Positions 33,667 through 42,853 of a stretch of 64,000 nucleotides of DNA are shown here, one piece after another. Within the stretch, counting starts at the first letter, position 1, and every line of letters begins with the position of its first letter. The DNA is taken from assembly GCF_011806425.1 (NCBI RefSeq), contig NZ_JAATOV010000002.1, positions 806,001-870,000 of the forward strand, given 5' to 3'. Source of the stretch: Thalassospira lucentensis. Lineage in GTDB: Bacteria > Pseudomonadota > Alphaproteobacteria > Rhodospirillales > Thalassospiraceae. Both the position numbers and the translations under genes were made by a program. The notes under the pieces are model-generated. The model was not told where the DNA came from. It searched no databases and saw only the letters and a program-made list of their open reading frames with translations.

Positions 33667-36380
33667 GCCTGTCGGCCATTACATTTCTGTATCCGGCGAT
33701 GTTGGCGGGGTTGATGGTCCTGCCGATTGTTTGGCTGTTGATCCGGTCCGCCCCGCGTGCGCCCAAACAAATTCGGTTTCCAGCGGCCCGGTTGCTGCGC
33801 GGATTGAAAAGTGCGCGACGCGACGTTCAACGTGCGCCGATCTGGCAGACAATTTTGCGCTGTCTCATTCTGACCTTGTTGATCATAGCCGCCGCGCGCC
33901 CGGTAATGAACAGGAATGAATTTGCGCAAAATGATGGCGCGATCTTGATCGTCCTCGACAATGGCTGGTCGAGTGCCAGTGATTGGTCCCAATATCGTTC
34001 GGCCCTTGATCAGATCATCAATAAGGCGCGATTTGATCTGCAATCGATTTACATCGCCCAGGCAGCACCCGAGGCCGCCGGGGCCAGCACATGGAACTTG
34101 CCCGATATCGTCGGGCCGTTGTCACCGCCCGCAGCCGAAAATATCGTCAGCCGCCTGCAACCGCGTCCATGGCCGTCGGATTATTTGGCGCTGTCGGATT
34201 TGATTTCCGAACAACAGGAAATGAACAATACGATTGGCAGTGTGCTGTGGCTGAGCGATCAAATGGCGTTGCCAGGCAAATCAAAACTTGCCGACGAGCT
34301 TCTTGAAATCGCGCCGATCACCGTAATTGCGCCAGCCACGAATGACCGGATCGCGTTGCGTTCACTGATGCGAACACGCACAGGACTGGTCACAACACTT
34401 GCGCACAACAAAAGCGATACGGCGCGGTCGGTTACGCTTTTGGCGCGCGGGGAACGCGGATCGGTTTTGTTGCGCCATACAGCGGAAATTGCCCCCGACA
34501 GTACAGAAACCGAAATATCGGTTCTGTTGCCAAGCGACATTGCCAACGCCATTCAAACCGTTGGCATCGAGGGACGCGAAAGTGCCGCCACTGTGTTTCA
34601 AACCGGTGCGCGCTGGCAACAAAGACGGGTTGGTGTGATTGTCAGTTCGGGCGACAGCCCGGCGGTTTTATCGGATCGTTATTTCTTTTTGGATCGCGCA
34701 TTATCCCCTTATGCCGATGTGACCTATCAGCCGCTTGGCAAGTTGCTTGCGGGCAAGGTTGATGTGTTGGTCGCGACCGGTCCGATTTCGGGACTGGGCA
34801 GCCAATATAAAAACCTTGAAAAATGGATCAGCAATGGCGGGATGCTGGTGCGATTTGCTGGCGACAGTTCGACAGATATCGGCACCGACTTTTTGCCGGT
34901 CGCCTTGCGTCTGGGCAACCGGGACTTTGGCGGATCGATGTCGTGGGAAAAGCCCAAAAAGATGGTCGATTTCCCGGAAAACAGTCCGTTTTTTGGCATC
35001 CCCATTCCGTCTGAAATCACCATTAATCGCCAATTGCTGGCCGAACCCGACCCCGATATCTTGGGGAACACATGGGCGCGTCTGACAGATGGCACACCGC
35101 TGATCACAAGCACCCAATATAATGCCGGGCGGCTTGTCCTGTTTCATGTAACGCCATGGGCGGATTGGTCGAACCTGCCGATGTCGGGGCTGTTTGTCGA
35201 ACTCTGGCAACGGATTTTGCCACTTGCCAGCCCCAGCAGCGGTAACCGCAGCGAATTGCAAACCAGCTTGCCGCCGCAATCAATTCTTGATGGATTTGGT
35301 CGGGCGCATCAGCCCGATGACATGATCTTGCCGCTTCGCGCGCCCTTAACCACCCCAACACCGCGCCATCCGCCCGGTATTTACGGCGAAAATGGACAGG
35401 CCGTTGCCCTTAACCTTGGGCCCTTTGTCGGACCATTGGCAGACGATGTGATGTGGCCGTCAAGGGTTGACCAACGCAAGATTACGGATCAGGACCAAAT
35501 TGATCTCGCGGCATTGTGTCTTTTGGCGGCGTTGGTTTTGCTGCTGATTGACGCGTTGATTTTACTCGCATTGCATCACCTCAGCTTACGGCGCAATCGG
35601 CGCAGCAATGCGGTGACATCCACCCTGATGGCACTGGTCATAGTTGGCGCATCTGGCGGTGCCGCGTTGCTAGCATTTCCGGCCAATGGCATAGCCGCCG
35701 AGATAGAGGAAGCCGCCCTATCGCCCAGATTGGCCTATTTTGAAACCGGCGTTGCCCCGGTTGATCGGCTTAGTCAAGCGGGGATGGCGGGCTTAACCGA
35801 AATCCTGCGTCGACGGAGTGCCGCCGATCTTAGCCGGGCTGACGGGATCAATCCGGAAACAGACGAGCTTAGTTTTTATCCGCTGATCTATTGGCCGTTG
35901 GTCGATGGGCAGAAACCGTTTTCGGAACTGGCCCGTGCGCGGCTGAACAAATACCTTGAAAATGGTGGCATGATCCTGATCGACAGTCGCGACCGCGAAG
36001 TTGAGCCCGCCCGATTGCGCCGCCTTTTGGCCGGGCTTGAAATCCCGATCCTTGATCGCGCGCCGAGTGACCATATCGTTTTTCGCAGTTTCTATTTGCT
36101 TGATCAGGCCTATGGCCGGTTTGCAGAACCGATTTGGCTTGATGCCAGACCCGATCGGCGTTTGGACGGTGTCGCATCCGTACTTTTCGGGGGCAATGAC
36201 TGGGCATCGGCCTGGATGCTGCCCGAAGGACGCGAAGACATGCGCGCCGAGGATATTTCCCCCCGGCAACGCGAAATGGCGTTTCGGTTTGGGGTTAATC
36301 TTGTGATGTATGCCCTAACGGGCAGTTACAAAGGCGATCAGGTGCATTTGCCGGCCATTCTTGAAAGGCTGGGCCGATGA
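33663..36380 (+). CDS. BatA-like membrane protein with C-terminal DUF4159 domain
   Basis: A 905-residue membrane protein. The N terminus has the BatA-type start (two helices, about 9-27 and 60-80, flanking a basic segment), followed by a VWA-like fold whose metal site is degenerate (VLDNGWSS in place of DxSxS), a beta-rich middle region, two further helices (about 610-635 and 650-675) and a C-terminal DUF4159 domain (about 690-900, starting PRLAYFETGVAPVD). The combination of a BatA-like front with DUF4159 is typical of alphaproteobacterial MoxR operons. It would sit in the inner membrane with large periplasmic or cytoplasmic lobes. Function unproven; envelope maintenance is a common guess. 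Confidence 0.88.
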   Translation: MSLSAITFLYPAMLAGLMVLPIVWLLIRSAPRAPKQIRFPAARLLRGLKSARRDVQRAPIWQTILRCLILTLLIIAAARPVMNRNEFAQNDGAILIVLDNGWSSASDWSQYRSALDQIINKARFDLQSIYIAQAAPEAAGASTWNLPDIVGPLSPPAAENIVSRLQPRPWPSDYLALSDLISEQQEMNNTIGSVLWLSDQMALPGKSKLADELLEIAPITVIAPATNDRIALRSLMRTRTGLVTTLAHNKSDTARSVTLLARGERGSVLLRHTAEIAPDSTETEISVLLPSDIANAIQTVGIEGRESAATVFQTGARWQQRRVGVIVSSGDSPAVLSDRYFFLDRALSPYADVTYQPLGKLLAGKVDVLVATGPISGLGSQYKNLEKWISNGGMLVRFAGDSSTDIGTDFLPVALRLGNRDFGGSMSWEKPKKMVDFPENSPFFGIPIPSEITINRQLLAEPDPDILGNTWARLTDGTPLITSTQYNAGRLVLFHVTPWADWSNLPMSGLFVELWQRILPLASPSSGNRSELQTSLPPQSILDGFGRAHQPDDMILPLRAPLTTPTPRHPPGIYGENGQAVALNLGPFVGPLADDVMWPSRVDQRKITDQDQIDLAALCLLAALVLLLIDALILLALHHLSLRRNRRSNAVTSTLMALVIVGASGGAALLAFPANGIAAEIEEAALSPRLAYFETGVAPVDRLSQAGMAGLTEILRRRSAADLSRADGINPETDELSFYPLIYWPLVDGQKPFSELARARLNKYLENGGMILIDSRDREVEPARLRRLLAGLEIPILDRAPSDHIVFRSFYLLDQAYGRFAEPIWLDARPDRRLDGVASVLFGGNDWASAWMLPEGREDMRAEDISPRQREMAFRFGVNLVMYALTGSYKGDQVHLPAILERLGR

Positions 36381-38452
36381 CAAAGGGATGGCAAAGCCTG
36401 CAACTCTCGCCATTGATCGATATCGGCATTTTGCAAATCCTCGCCGTTGTTTGCGTCGTTGCAATTGGGGTATTTACCGTTTTCCGCCTGCGCGGGATTA
36501 TCTGGCGTGGCGCTGTGATGGTTCTGGTCCTGCTGACCCTTTTGGCGCCGCAATTTGCCGATCAGGACCGTGAAAAATTAAGTGACATTGTCCTCGTGCT
36601 TGTTGATCGCACCGCCAGTCAGCAGATCGGCGATCGACCCGCACAAACCGATGAAACGATCAAGAATCTGCGGGACCGTTTTGCCGATAACGAAGACATT
36701 GAACTACGGTTTGAGGACGTTACCGGTGACACAGATACCCGCATGTTTGCCGCCATTGACCGATTGTTAGGCGGCATCCCGCGCGAACGACTTGGCGGTG
36801 TTATGATGATCACCGATGGGCAGGTGCATGATGTGCCGGCAAGTCTTGATCTGGGCGCGCCACTGCATGTGTTGATCACCGGTCACGAGGATGAACACGA
36901 CAGACGTTTGCAAATTCGCCATAGTGCGGATTACGGCATTGTCGGCAAAAATGCGGAATTCATGGTTGAGGCAATTGACCATGACCTTGCCAAAGGCACC
37001 CCGATTGCCGTGCGCATGTTGCTTGAAGACGGCAGCGAAGAAGAAATTGCCCTTCCCGCCAATGAACAATACCGCGTCAGCATCCCGGTACCCCATGCCG
37101 GACCGGTTTTGGCCGAACTGCGCATGGACGAAATTGAAGGTGAAACCGATCAAACCAACAACCGGCTGATCCTTGAAACGACCGGGGTGCGCGACCGATT
37201 GCGGGTCCTATTGCTATCGGGGGAGCCCCATCCGGGGGAACGGGCGTGGCGCAATCTTTTGCGGGCGGACCCCGGTGTTGATTTGGTGCATTTCACAATC
37301 TTGCGCCCGCCAGAAAAAGGCGACGATACGCCGATCAACGAACTGGCCCTTATTCCATTTCCGATCCGCGATTTGTTTGAAGTCCGCCTGCGCCAGTTCG
37401 ATTTGATCATTTTTGACCGCTATCAAATGCGTGGGGTTTTGCCTGGCTATTACCTTGAAAAGGTGGCCGACTATGTACGTTGGGGCGGGGCTGCACTTGT
37501 TGTGGCCGGCCCGGAATATTTGGGGCCTGACGGGCTTTCAAGCACGGTTTTAAATGATTTGATGCCCGCTGTTGCGACGGGGCGGATCATCGAACAACCG
37601 TTCGTGCCGCGCGTAAATGATGCCGGGCGATTACATCCCGTCACCGCCGCCATTGCCGGTTCCCCCAACACACCGCCCAAATGGGGGCGTTGGTACCGAC
37701 AACTTGAAACCACAATATCCGACCCAGATGCCATGACGCTAATGACCGGGGCGGATAATGCGCCAATTTTAACCCTGCAACGGGTCGAAGAAGGCCGGGT
37801 TGCGATGTTAAGTTCCGATCAAATGTGGCTTTGGCAGCGCGGCCATGATGGTGGCGGACCGGTGGCGGAACTGCTGCGCCGATTGTCGCATTGGCTGATG
37901 AAAGAACCGGCACTGGATGAAAACACCATTACGACTGTCCGCAGTGCCGATGGCGACAGCCTGATCCTGACATGGCGGAAAATCGGCGCTAATCCGGATA
38001 TGGCAAGCGTGTTGAACCCCGAAACCGGCGCGCAGGTGAATGCACCGTTTGAACGGCAAGCCGACCAAACGTGGCAAGCGGTTGTTCCCATGGCGGAACG
38101 CGGCCTGATCCGGGTTAGTGCACGCGATCAAAATGACCGCACCCAAAGTGCCCTGCATGTTGACCGGGATATTTTAACCGCAGAAACCCGCAACACCAAT
38201 TCGACGCCAGATATCCTTAGCAGTTTGGTGGCGCAAAACGATGGATATATCGGACGCATCGAAGATGGCCTGCCCGATTTCCGCCAAATCCCCAAAGACC
38301 GAATACGCCATGGCTTAAACTGGGCGGGACTTATTGAAACCGAAAGTTACCGCACCATTGTTGGTGGCATCACAAATCTGCTGCCGATCCCTTTGATCGC
38401 GCTTTTGGTCGGCGCAATCTGTTTGGTTGGCTGGCGGGTCGAAAGCAAATAG
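36377..38452 (+). CDS. VWA-like membrane protein with glutamine-amidotransferase-like region
   Basis: A 691-residue membrane protein with two N-terminal helices (about 16-34 and 40-58), a VWA-like domain with a partly kept metal site (LVDRTASQQ, then MMITDGQVHD), an Ig-like beta region, a middle domain of class I glutamine amidotransferase-like fold (LRVLLLSGEPHPGERAWR, FDLIIFDRYQMRGVLPGYY, GGAALVVAGPEYL) without an obvious catalytic Cys, and one C-terminal helix (about 665-685). It overlaps the previous gene by four bases. It completes the MoxR operon and is a likely partner of the DUF4159 protein. Confidence 0.85.
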   Translation: MTKGWQSLQLSPLIDIGILQILAVVCVVAIGVFTVFRLRGIIWRGAVMVLVLLTLLAPQFADQDREKLSDIVLVLVDRTASQQIGDRPAQTDETIKNLRDRFADNEDIELRFEDVTGDTDTRMFAAIDRLLGGIPRERLGGVMMITDGQVHDVPASLDLGAPLHVLITGHEDEHDRRLQIRHSADYGIVGKNAEFMVEAIDHDLAKGTPIAVRMLLEDGSEEEIALPANEQYRVSIPVPHAGPVLAELRMDEIEGETDQTNNRLILETTGVRDRLRVLLLSGEPHPGERAWRNLLRADPGVDLVHFTILRPPEKGDDTPINELALIPFPIRDLFEVRLRQFDLIIFDRYQMRGVLPGYYLEKVADYVRWGGAALVVAGPEYLGPDGLSSTVLNDLMPAVATGRIIEQPFVPRVNDAGRLHPVTAAIAGSPNTPPKWGRWYRQLETTISDPDAMTLMTGADNAPILTLQRVEEGRVAMLSSDQMWLWQRGHDGGGPVAELLRRLSHWLMKEPALDENTITTVRSADGDSLILTWRKIGANPDMASVLNPETGAQVNAPFERQADQTWQAVVPMAERGLIRVSARDQNDRTQSALHVDRDILTAETRNTNSTPDILSSLVAQNDGYIGRIEDGLPDFRQIPKDRIRHGLNWAGLIETESYRTIVGGITNLLPIPLIALLVGAICLVGWRVESK

Positions 38453-38465
38453 GAAAAGATGCCGC

Positions 38466-38486
38466 TGGCGCGTTGATTACGCGCCA
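38466..38486. terminator. Hairpin between the convergent MoxR operon and LysR gene
   Basis: A perfect 8-bp stem TGGCGCGT/ACGCGCCA with a TGATT loop lies in the 42-base gap between two convergent stops. There is no T-run, so it is a weak or rho-assisted terminator. Confidence 0.4.
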
Positions 38487-38494
38487 ACTGAACC

Positions 38495-39436
38495 TTAGTC
38501 TTTGAGGATATCTGTCGCGGTTTGTTGATGGAATGAGCATAATCCGCCGCGGAACTTCTCGACCAGGAAATCGATAAACACCCGGACTTTCGTCGGCAGA
38601 TGCCGCCGTTCTGGATAGACCGCATAAATGCCCCCGCCACTATCGGCGGTAAATTCCTTTAAGATCGGCACCAAGCGCCCATCCAACAGCGCCTGGGCGA
38701 CGATGAATTCGGGTTCACGCGCAATGCCGAGCCCGCGAATGGCTGCATTAGATGTGAACTCGCCATTATTGCATGACAATGCCGGCTCAACCCGCACGCT
38801 GATCTGCCCATCCGGGCCATCAAAATCCCAGATATTTGGGCTGGGCAAGTTGGTATAGGCCAACGTTTTATGCTGGGTCAGCTCCTGGGGGGTTTTGGGC
38901 TCGCCATGTTGTTTTAAATAGGATGGTGCCGCGACAACGTGACTGGAAAAGTCGGCGAGTTTGCGCGCAATCAAACTTGAATCCTTAAGTCGGGTAATCC
39001 GGATCGCCATATCGATCCCTTCGGCGACCAAATCAACCATGTGATCGGCCAGATGGATATCGACATGCAGGCCCGGATATTCTTCCATGAATTCGGTAAC
39101 CAATTCGGGCAAATACATTTGCCCGAACGTCAGGGGGGCCGATATCCGAAGCGTACCGCGCGGGGTGCCGCGCAAATCGGTTAAGGCATGTTCGGCGGTT
39201 TCGATTTCTTCGACGACGCGCGCGCAATGCTGGTAAAATGTCGATCCCGCATCGGTCAGGCTTAACCGCCGTGTTGTGCGGTTCAAAAGGCGGATACCAA
39301 GATTGTCTTCCAGCTTGGTCACATGTTTGCTGACGGCGGATTTTGACATACCAAGTTTTCGCGCAGCTTCGGAAAAGCTGCGTTCTTCGACCACGCGGGC
39401 GAAAACCGTCATGGCGTCAAGATTACCGATCAACAT
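38495..39436 (-). CDS. LysR-family transcriptional regulator
   Basis: A 313-residue LysR regulator: N-terminal winged helix-turn-helix (about 1-60, with FARVVEERSFSEAARKLGMS and SAVSKHVTKLEDNLG) and a C-terminal type 2 periplasmic-binding-like effector domain. I chose the ATG at 39436 because AGGAG lies seven bases upstream. It is of the CrgA/DsdC-like branch that often controls a divergent redox gene. It is divergent from the glutathionyl-hydroquinone reductase, so the 152-base gap probably holds its operator, and quinones or oxidants are plausible inducers. Confidence 0.92.
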   Translation of the reverse strand: MLIGNLDAMTVFARVVEERSFSEAARKLGMSKSAVSKHVTKLEDNLGIRLLNRTTRRLSLTDAGSTFYQHCARVVEEIETAEHALTDLRGTPRGTLRISAPLTFGQMYLPELVTEFMEEYPGLHVDIHLADHMVDLVAEGIDMAIRITRLKDSSLIARKLADFSSHVVAAPSYLKQHGEPKTPQELTQHKTLAYTNLPSPNIWDFDGPDGQISVRVEPALSCNNGEFTSNAAIRGLGIAREPEFIVAQALLDGRLVPILKEFTADSGGGIYAVYPERRHLPTKVRVFIDFLVEKFRGGLCSFHQQTATDILKD

Positions 39437-39588
39437 TGACTTACTCCTGTCTGCGACCAAACTGTTGCCTGTTTGGAAACAAATTAATGTCACATCGCCT
39501 CATTGTCTTCAACGCGGAAATGACGACAATAGAGATAGAGAACGGCTCGATCAGATAAATGACAAACGACGATGTCGGAGGAAATAAG

Positions 39589-40548
39589 ATGGGATTGTTG
39601 GTCGAAGGACACTGGAAAGATCAGTGGTACGATACCGAAAGTAACGGCGGAAAATTCAAACGTCAGGATTCCGCGTTTCGATATTGGCTGTCTGCGGACC
39701 CTGATGCCCAATTCCCTGCCGAGGCTGGCCGATACCATCTTTACGTTTCCTATGCCTGCCCATGGGCGCACCGTGCGTTAATCATGCGCGCCCTCAAGGG
39801 GCTTGAAGACATGATTTCCGTGTCAGTCGTGCATTGGCATATGGGCGAAAACGGTTGGGAATTTTCGCGCGAAGACGGCCTTGTCGATGATCTTGAAGAC
39901 CGTGATTTCATGTATCAGGTCTATACCGATGCGAAATCTGATTATACCGGTCGGGTCACCGTCCCGGTGTTGTGGGATAAGAAAACCAAAACGATCGTCA
40001 ATAACGAATCGGCTGAGATTATTCGGATGCTCAACACCGCATTTGACGATCTTGGCGCAAAACCGGGCGACTATTACCCCGACGATTTGCAAGGCGAAAT
40101 TGATCAGGTCAATGAGCGCGTCTATCACGAGGTCAATAACGGCGTGTACAAGGCGGGCTTTGCCACGACCCAGTCTGCCTATGAAGAGGCCGCAACGACC
40201 CTTTTTAAGGCGCTGGATTGGCTTGAAGAGCGTTTAAGCACCCAGCGTTACCTTGCGGGCGATCGTTTAACAGAGGCTGACCTGCGGCTGTTTACGACCC
40301 TTGTGCGTTTTGACCCGGTTTATCACGGGCATTTCAAATGCAATATTCGCAAGCTGAACGAATATCCAAACCTTTGGGCCTATACGCGTGATCTGTATCA
40401 GCAGCCGGGCATCAAGCAGACAGTCTTTATGGACCACATCAAGGGCCACTATTACGAAAGCCACCCGACCATTAATCCGTCCGGTGTCGTGCCAATCGGT
40501 CCCGTGATGGACCTTGACTCTCCGCATGGGCGCGACAAACTGTCCTAA
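39589..40548 (+). CDS. Glutathionyl-hydroquinone reductase (Xi-class glutathione transferase)
   Basis: A 319-residue Xi-class glutathione transferase of the YqjG/EcM4/PcpF type. It reduces glutathionyl-hydroquinones back to hydroquinones with glutathione. The active-site motif SYACPWAHR places the catalytic Cys at residue 57, followed by the usual WHMGENGW and the conserved IRMLNTAFD and YEEAATTLFKAL segments of the C-terminal helical domain. The ATG at 39589 has a perfect GGAGG site; an upstream frame to 39559 is not needed. It is divergent from the LysR gene. Confidence 0.93.
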   Translation: MGLLVEGHWKDQWYDTESNGGKFKRQDSAFRYWLSADPDAQFPAEAGRYHLYVSYACPWAHRALIMRALKGLEDMISVSVVHWHMGENGWEFSREDGLVDDLEDRDFMYQVYTDAKSDYTGRVTVPVLWDKKTKTIVNNESAEIIRMLNTAFDDLGAKPGDYYPDDLQGEIDQVNERVYHEVNNGVYKAGFATTQSAYEEAATTLFKALDWLEERLSTQRYLAGDRLTEADLRLFTTLVRFDPVYHGHFKCNIRKLNEYPNLWAYTRDLYQQPGIKQTVFMDHIKGHYYESHPTINPSGVVPIGPVMDLDSPHGRDKLS

Positions 40549-40594
40549 GCTTTACAAACTTCCCTGAAGAATGCATTTCAGAGTCTCGGTCTGG

Positions 40595-40626
40595 GCCGTT
40601 GAAACAGAAAACGCTGTTTCAACGGC
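40595..40626 (+). repeat. Perfect 13-bp inverted repeat upstream of a methyltransferase gene
   Basis: GCCGTTGAAACAG and CTGTTTCAACGGC are exact inverted copies separated by AAAACG. No T-run follows on either strand, so it is not a standard terminator for the upstream reductase gene. It ends 38 bases before the methyltransferase ATG and may be an operator or a leader RNA hairpin. Confidence 0.6.
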
Positions 40627-40664
40627 ACCAAATCGTTCACTCACCGACACAAAGCGGTTCCGAA

Positions 40665-41405
40665 ATGCCAGATCCCCAAAACATTTACGACGATCCCGAC
40701 TTCTATGCGGGATATGAAGAGCTTCGCAGGTCCGGACGTGCCCTGAACGAAATCCTGGAACAGCCCGCAATTCGCAGTCTGCTTCCACGGTCATTCGAAG
40801 GTCTTCACCTGCTTGACATCGGGTGTGGTTTTGGAGATTTCGCACGCAGTGCCTGTGATCAAGGTGCTGCATCCGTCGTCGGGATTGATCCTTCTTCGAA
40901 CATGATCAACGCCGCACGTGACCTGACCAAACAAACCGCAATCACCTATGAAAATGTGGCGATTGAGTTGTTCGAGCCGAAGCTGGAGCGAAGGTTTGAC
41001 TATGTCGTGTCTTCACTCGCCCTCCACTACGTCGAAAATTACCAAGAGATATTGGCCAAAGTTGCATCGTGGCTATCACCAAACGGAAAGCTGATGTTTT
41101 CGGTCGAGCATCCAATTTGCACGGCGCTGGCCGCGCAGAAGTGGGTCAAGGATGCGCACGGAGATGCCGAATACTGGCCAATAGATAATTACCGCGACGA
41201 AGGCCCGCGTGAGACATCATGGTTTGTTGACGGTGTCATCAAATATCATCGAACCATTGAAACCTACGTCAATGGGTTACTTGATAAGGGGTTCAGCCTT
41301 ACGCGACTTCTTGAACCTGAACCGCTGGATGACGGCGAAGATGTTCGCTGGGCGAAACATCGGCGACGCCCGCCGTTCCTTATTCTTGCCGCGGAAAAAC
41401 GCTAA
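40665..41405 (+). CDS. Class I SAM-dependent methyltransferase
   Basis: A 246-residue methyltransferase of the UbiE/Methyltransf_11 type. SAM motif I is LLDIGCGFGDFA (DIGCGFG at 51-57), the acidic motif II is VVGIDPSSNMI, and motif IV is FDYVVSSLALHYVEN. Motif SVEHPICTA and the WF.DGV.KYHRT.ETY region mark a subfamily frequently annotated only as methyltransferase. The substrate is unknown. I used the ATG at 40665; a TTG at 40599 in the same frame would run through the inverted repeat. It is followed by a bidirectional terminator. Confidence 0.87.
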   Translation: MPDPQNIYDDPDFYAGYEELRRSGRALNEILEQPAIRSLLPRSFEGLHLLDIGCGFGDFARSACDQGAASVVGIDPSSNMINAARDLTKQTAITYENVAIELFEPKLERRFDYVVSSLALHYVENYQEILAKVASWLSPNGKLMFSVEHPICTALAAQKWVKDAHGDAEYWPIDNYRDEGPRETSWFVDGVIKYHRTIETYVNGLLDKGFSLTRLLEPEPLDDGEDVRWAKHRRRPPFLILAAEKR

Positions 41406-41447
41406 CGCCTGAAACCCAAACCGTTTGATGACTGTTTGCGGACAACA

Positions 41448-41478
41448 AAAAACCCCGCAGCATAACTGCGGGGTTTTT
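41448..41478. terminator. Bidirectional rho-independent terminator (methyltransferase / atp operon)
   Basis: A 13-bp stem AAAAACCCCGCAG/CTGCGGGGTTTTT with a CATAA loop lies between convergent genes and serves both the methyltransferase and atpF. Confidence 0.93.
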
Positions 41479-41500
41479 CAAATCCGTAAAACGGAAAATC

Positions 41501-42004
41501 TTAGTTCAGGCGACCTTTGATTTCCGCGATCGCGTTGTCGACCAACTCGTCAGCCTTGGCACCAGAAACCTTGTCAGAAACAAGGGCCATGGTGGCCTGG
41601 GTTGCGATTTCGGCGACATGCGCACGAACTTCGGCAACCGCCTGGCTTTCAAGGTTGGAAATACGTTCCAGAGCCTGCTGTTCACGGCGTTTAAGTGCCG
41701 CTTTCAGTTCAGCCTGGGCGTTTTCCAGCATCCGGTCGGCTTCTGCCTTAGCATGCGCGCGGATCTCGTCTGCTTCCTTCAGAGCTTCGCGCTGTTTGGC
41801 CTGATAGTTGGCCAGAAGCTCTTGAGCTTCCTCGCGAAGACGCTGAGCTTCATCCAGTTCGTTGGAAATCTTTTCCGCACGTTTATCAAGTGCAGCAGAG
41901 ATCCCTTTGACAGCTTTAAAGCCACCAATACCAGCGACCAAGATGAACGAAAGCGTGGTCCAAGTGTATGGATCGGTAAGGAAAGTAACCTCGTGGGTTG
42001 CCAT
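41501..42004 (-). CDS. atpF: ATP synthase Fo subunit b
   Basis: A 167-residue subunit of the peripheral stalk: one N-terminal membrane helix (about 12-30, TLSFILVAGIGGFKAVKG) and a long charged coiled coil reaching towards F1. Together with b' it replaces the b2 dimer of E. coli, as usual in alphaproteobacteria. Ribosome site AGGAG is present. It starts four bases after b'. Last gene of the Fo operon; the F1 genes (atpHAGDC) are not in the window, which is the usual split in this class. Confidence 0.95.
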   Translation of the reverse strand: MATHEVTFLTDPYTWTTLSFILVAGIGGFKAVKGISAALDKRAEKISNELDEAQRLREEAQELLANYQAKQREALKEADEIRAHAKAEADRMLENAQAELKAALKRREQQALERISNLESQAVAEVRAHVAEIATQATMALVSDKVSGAKADELVDNAIAEIKGRLN

Positions 42005-42008
42005 TATC

Positions 42009-42494
42009 TTACTCTCCTACGATAGCCGAAACAGCCTTGTCGGCAGTTTTGGCCTGAACCTTGACACCGATAAGTTTGTCGGTTGCTTCACGGGCGATTT
42101 CTGATGCTGCTTCCGCAACACCGGTCATCGCATCCGCTTTGGCATCCGCAATAGCCTTCTCGGCATCAGATGTCTTTTTAGACAATTTCTTGACCATTGC
42201 TTCGGTTTTTTTAGCCTGCTCTGCAGCAGCCTTTTCCGAAGCTTCGCGAATGTCTGCTTGCGCAGCGTCACGAGCTTCTGCCAGGGCAGCCTCGTACTTC
42301 GCGATGGCGGCATCGGTTTCGTCTTTCAACGCCCGTGCCTTGCCAAGATTGTCTTCGATGTTTTTTTGACGGCGTTCAAGAACTTCGCCAACTTTCGGCA
42401 GCGCAATTTTCGACATCAAGAAATACAAGACGGCGAAAATAACAAACAGCCAGAAAATCTGTTCTGAGAACGTCGCAATATCAAACTGCGGCAT
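42009..42494 (-). CDS. atpF': ATP synthase Fo subunit b'
   Basis: A 161-residue paralogue of subunit b: MPQFDIATFSEQIFWLFVIFAVLYFLM anchors it in the membrane (about 9-29; split here as PQFDIATFSEQIFWLF and VIFAVLYFLM) and is followed by an Ala/Lys/Glu coiled coil. The MPQFD..TF..QIFWL start is diagnostic of b'. It is separated from atpE by a gap that carries a strong hairpin (42519-42541), which may adjust the ratio of c to b/b' subunits. Confidence 0.95.
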   Translation of the reverse strand: MPQFDIATFSEQIFWLFVIFAVLYFLMSKIALPKVGEVLERRQKNIEDNLGKARALKDETDAAIAKYEAALAEARDAAQADIREASEKAAAEQAKKTEAMVKKLSKKTSDAEKAIADAKADAMTGVAEAASEIAREATDKLIGVKVQAKTADKAVSAIVGE

Positions 42495-42518
42495 AGCCTA
42501 CTCCCGAATTCAACGACA

Positions 42519-42541
42519 CCGGCGAGGGCGTTCCTCGCCGG
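42519..42541 (-). promoter_or_regulatory. Strong intercistronic hairpin between atpE and atpF'
   Basis: CCGGCGAGG and CCTCGCCGG form a perfect 9-bp GC-rich stem with a five-base loop, with no U-tract. It lies in the 74-base gap after the c-subunit gene. It could protect the 3' end of an atpI-atpB-atpE transcript or reduce reading into the stalk genes, consistent with the need for many more c than b subunits. Confidence 0.5.
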
Positions 42542-42568
42542 GCCGAGTATTCGCTCAAAAGGCGCCGA

Positions 42569-42793
42569 TTAAACGAAGAGAACGATCAGCGCAACGACGA
42601 GTGCGAACAGTGCAATAGCTTCGGTAACGGCAAAGCCGATCCAGCCATACAGTTCAACGTCGCCTTTGGCAGCCGGGTTACGGCCAACAGTCGCAATCAG
42701 GCTTGACCAGATGTTACCGACACCGATACCGGCACCAATCATACCAATAGCAGCCAGGCCAGCACCGATCATCTTTGCAGCATCGAGTTCCAT
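42569..42793 (-). CDS. atpE: ATP synthase Fo subunit c
   Basis: A 74-residue proteolipid that forms the rotating c ring. Two hydrophobic helices flank a polar loop with the conserved RNP (R38). The proton-binding carboxylate is E58 in the second helix (FAVTEAIALFALV). GAGIGVGN in helix 1 is the glycine-rich packing motif. The start ATG at 42793 has an AAGGG site. Confidence 0.97.
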   Translation of the reverse strand: MELDAAKMIGAGLAAIGMIGAGIGVGNIWSSLIATVGRNPAAKGDVELYGWIGFAVTEAIALFALVVALIVLFV

Positions 42794-42853
42794 AACTTCA
42801 CCCTTTCGAATTTCTTAAAGGCAATCAGAAGAGATCACACCAAACCACACACA

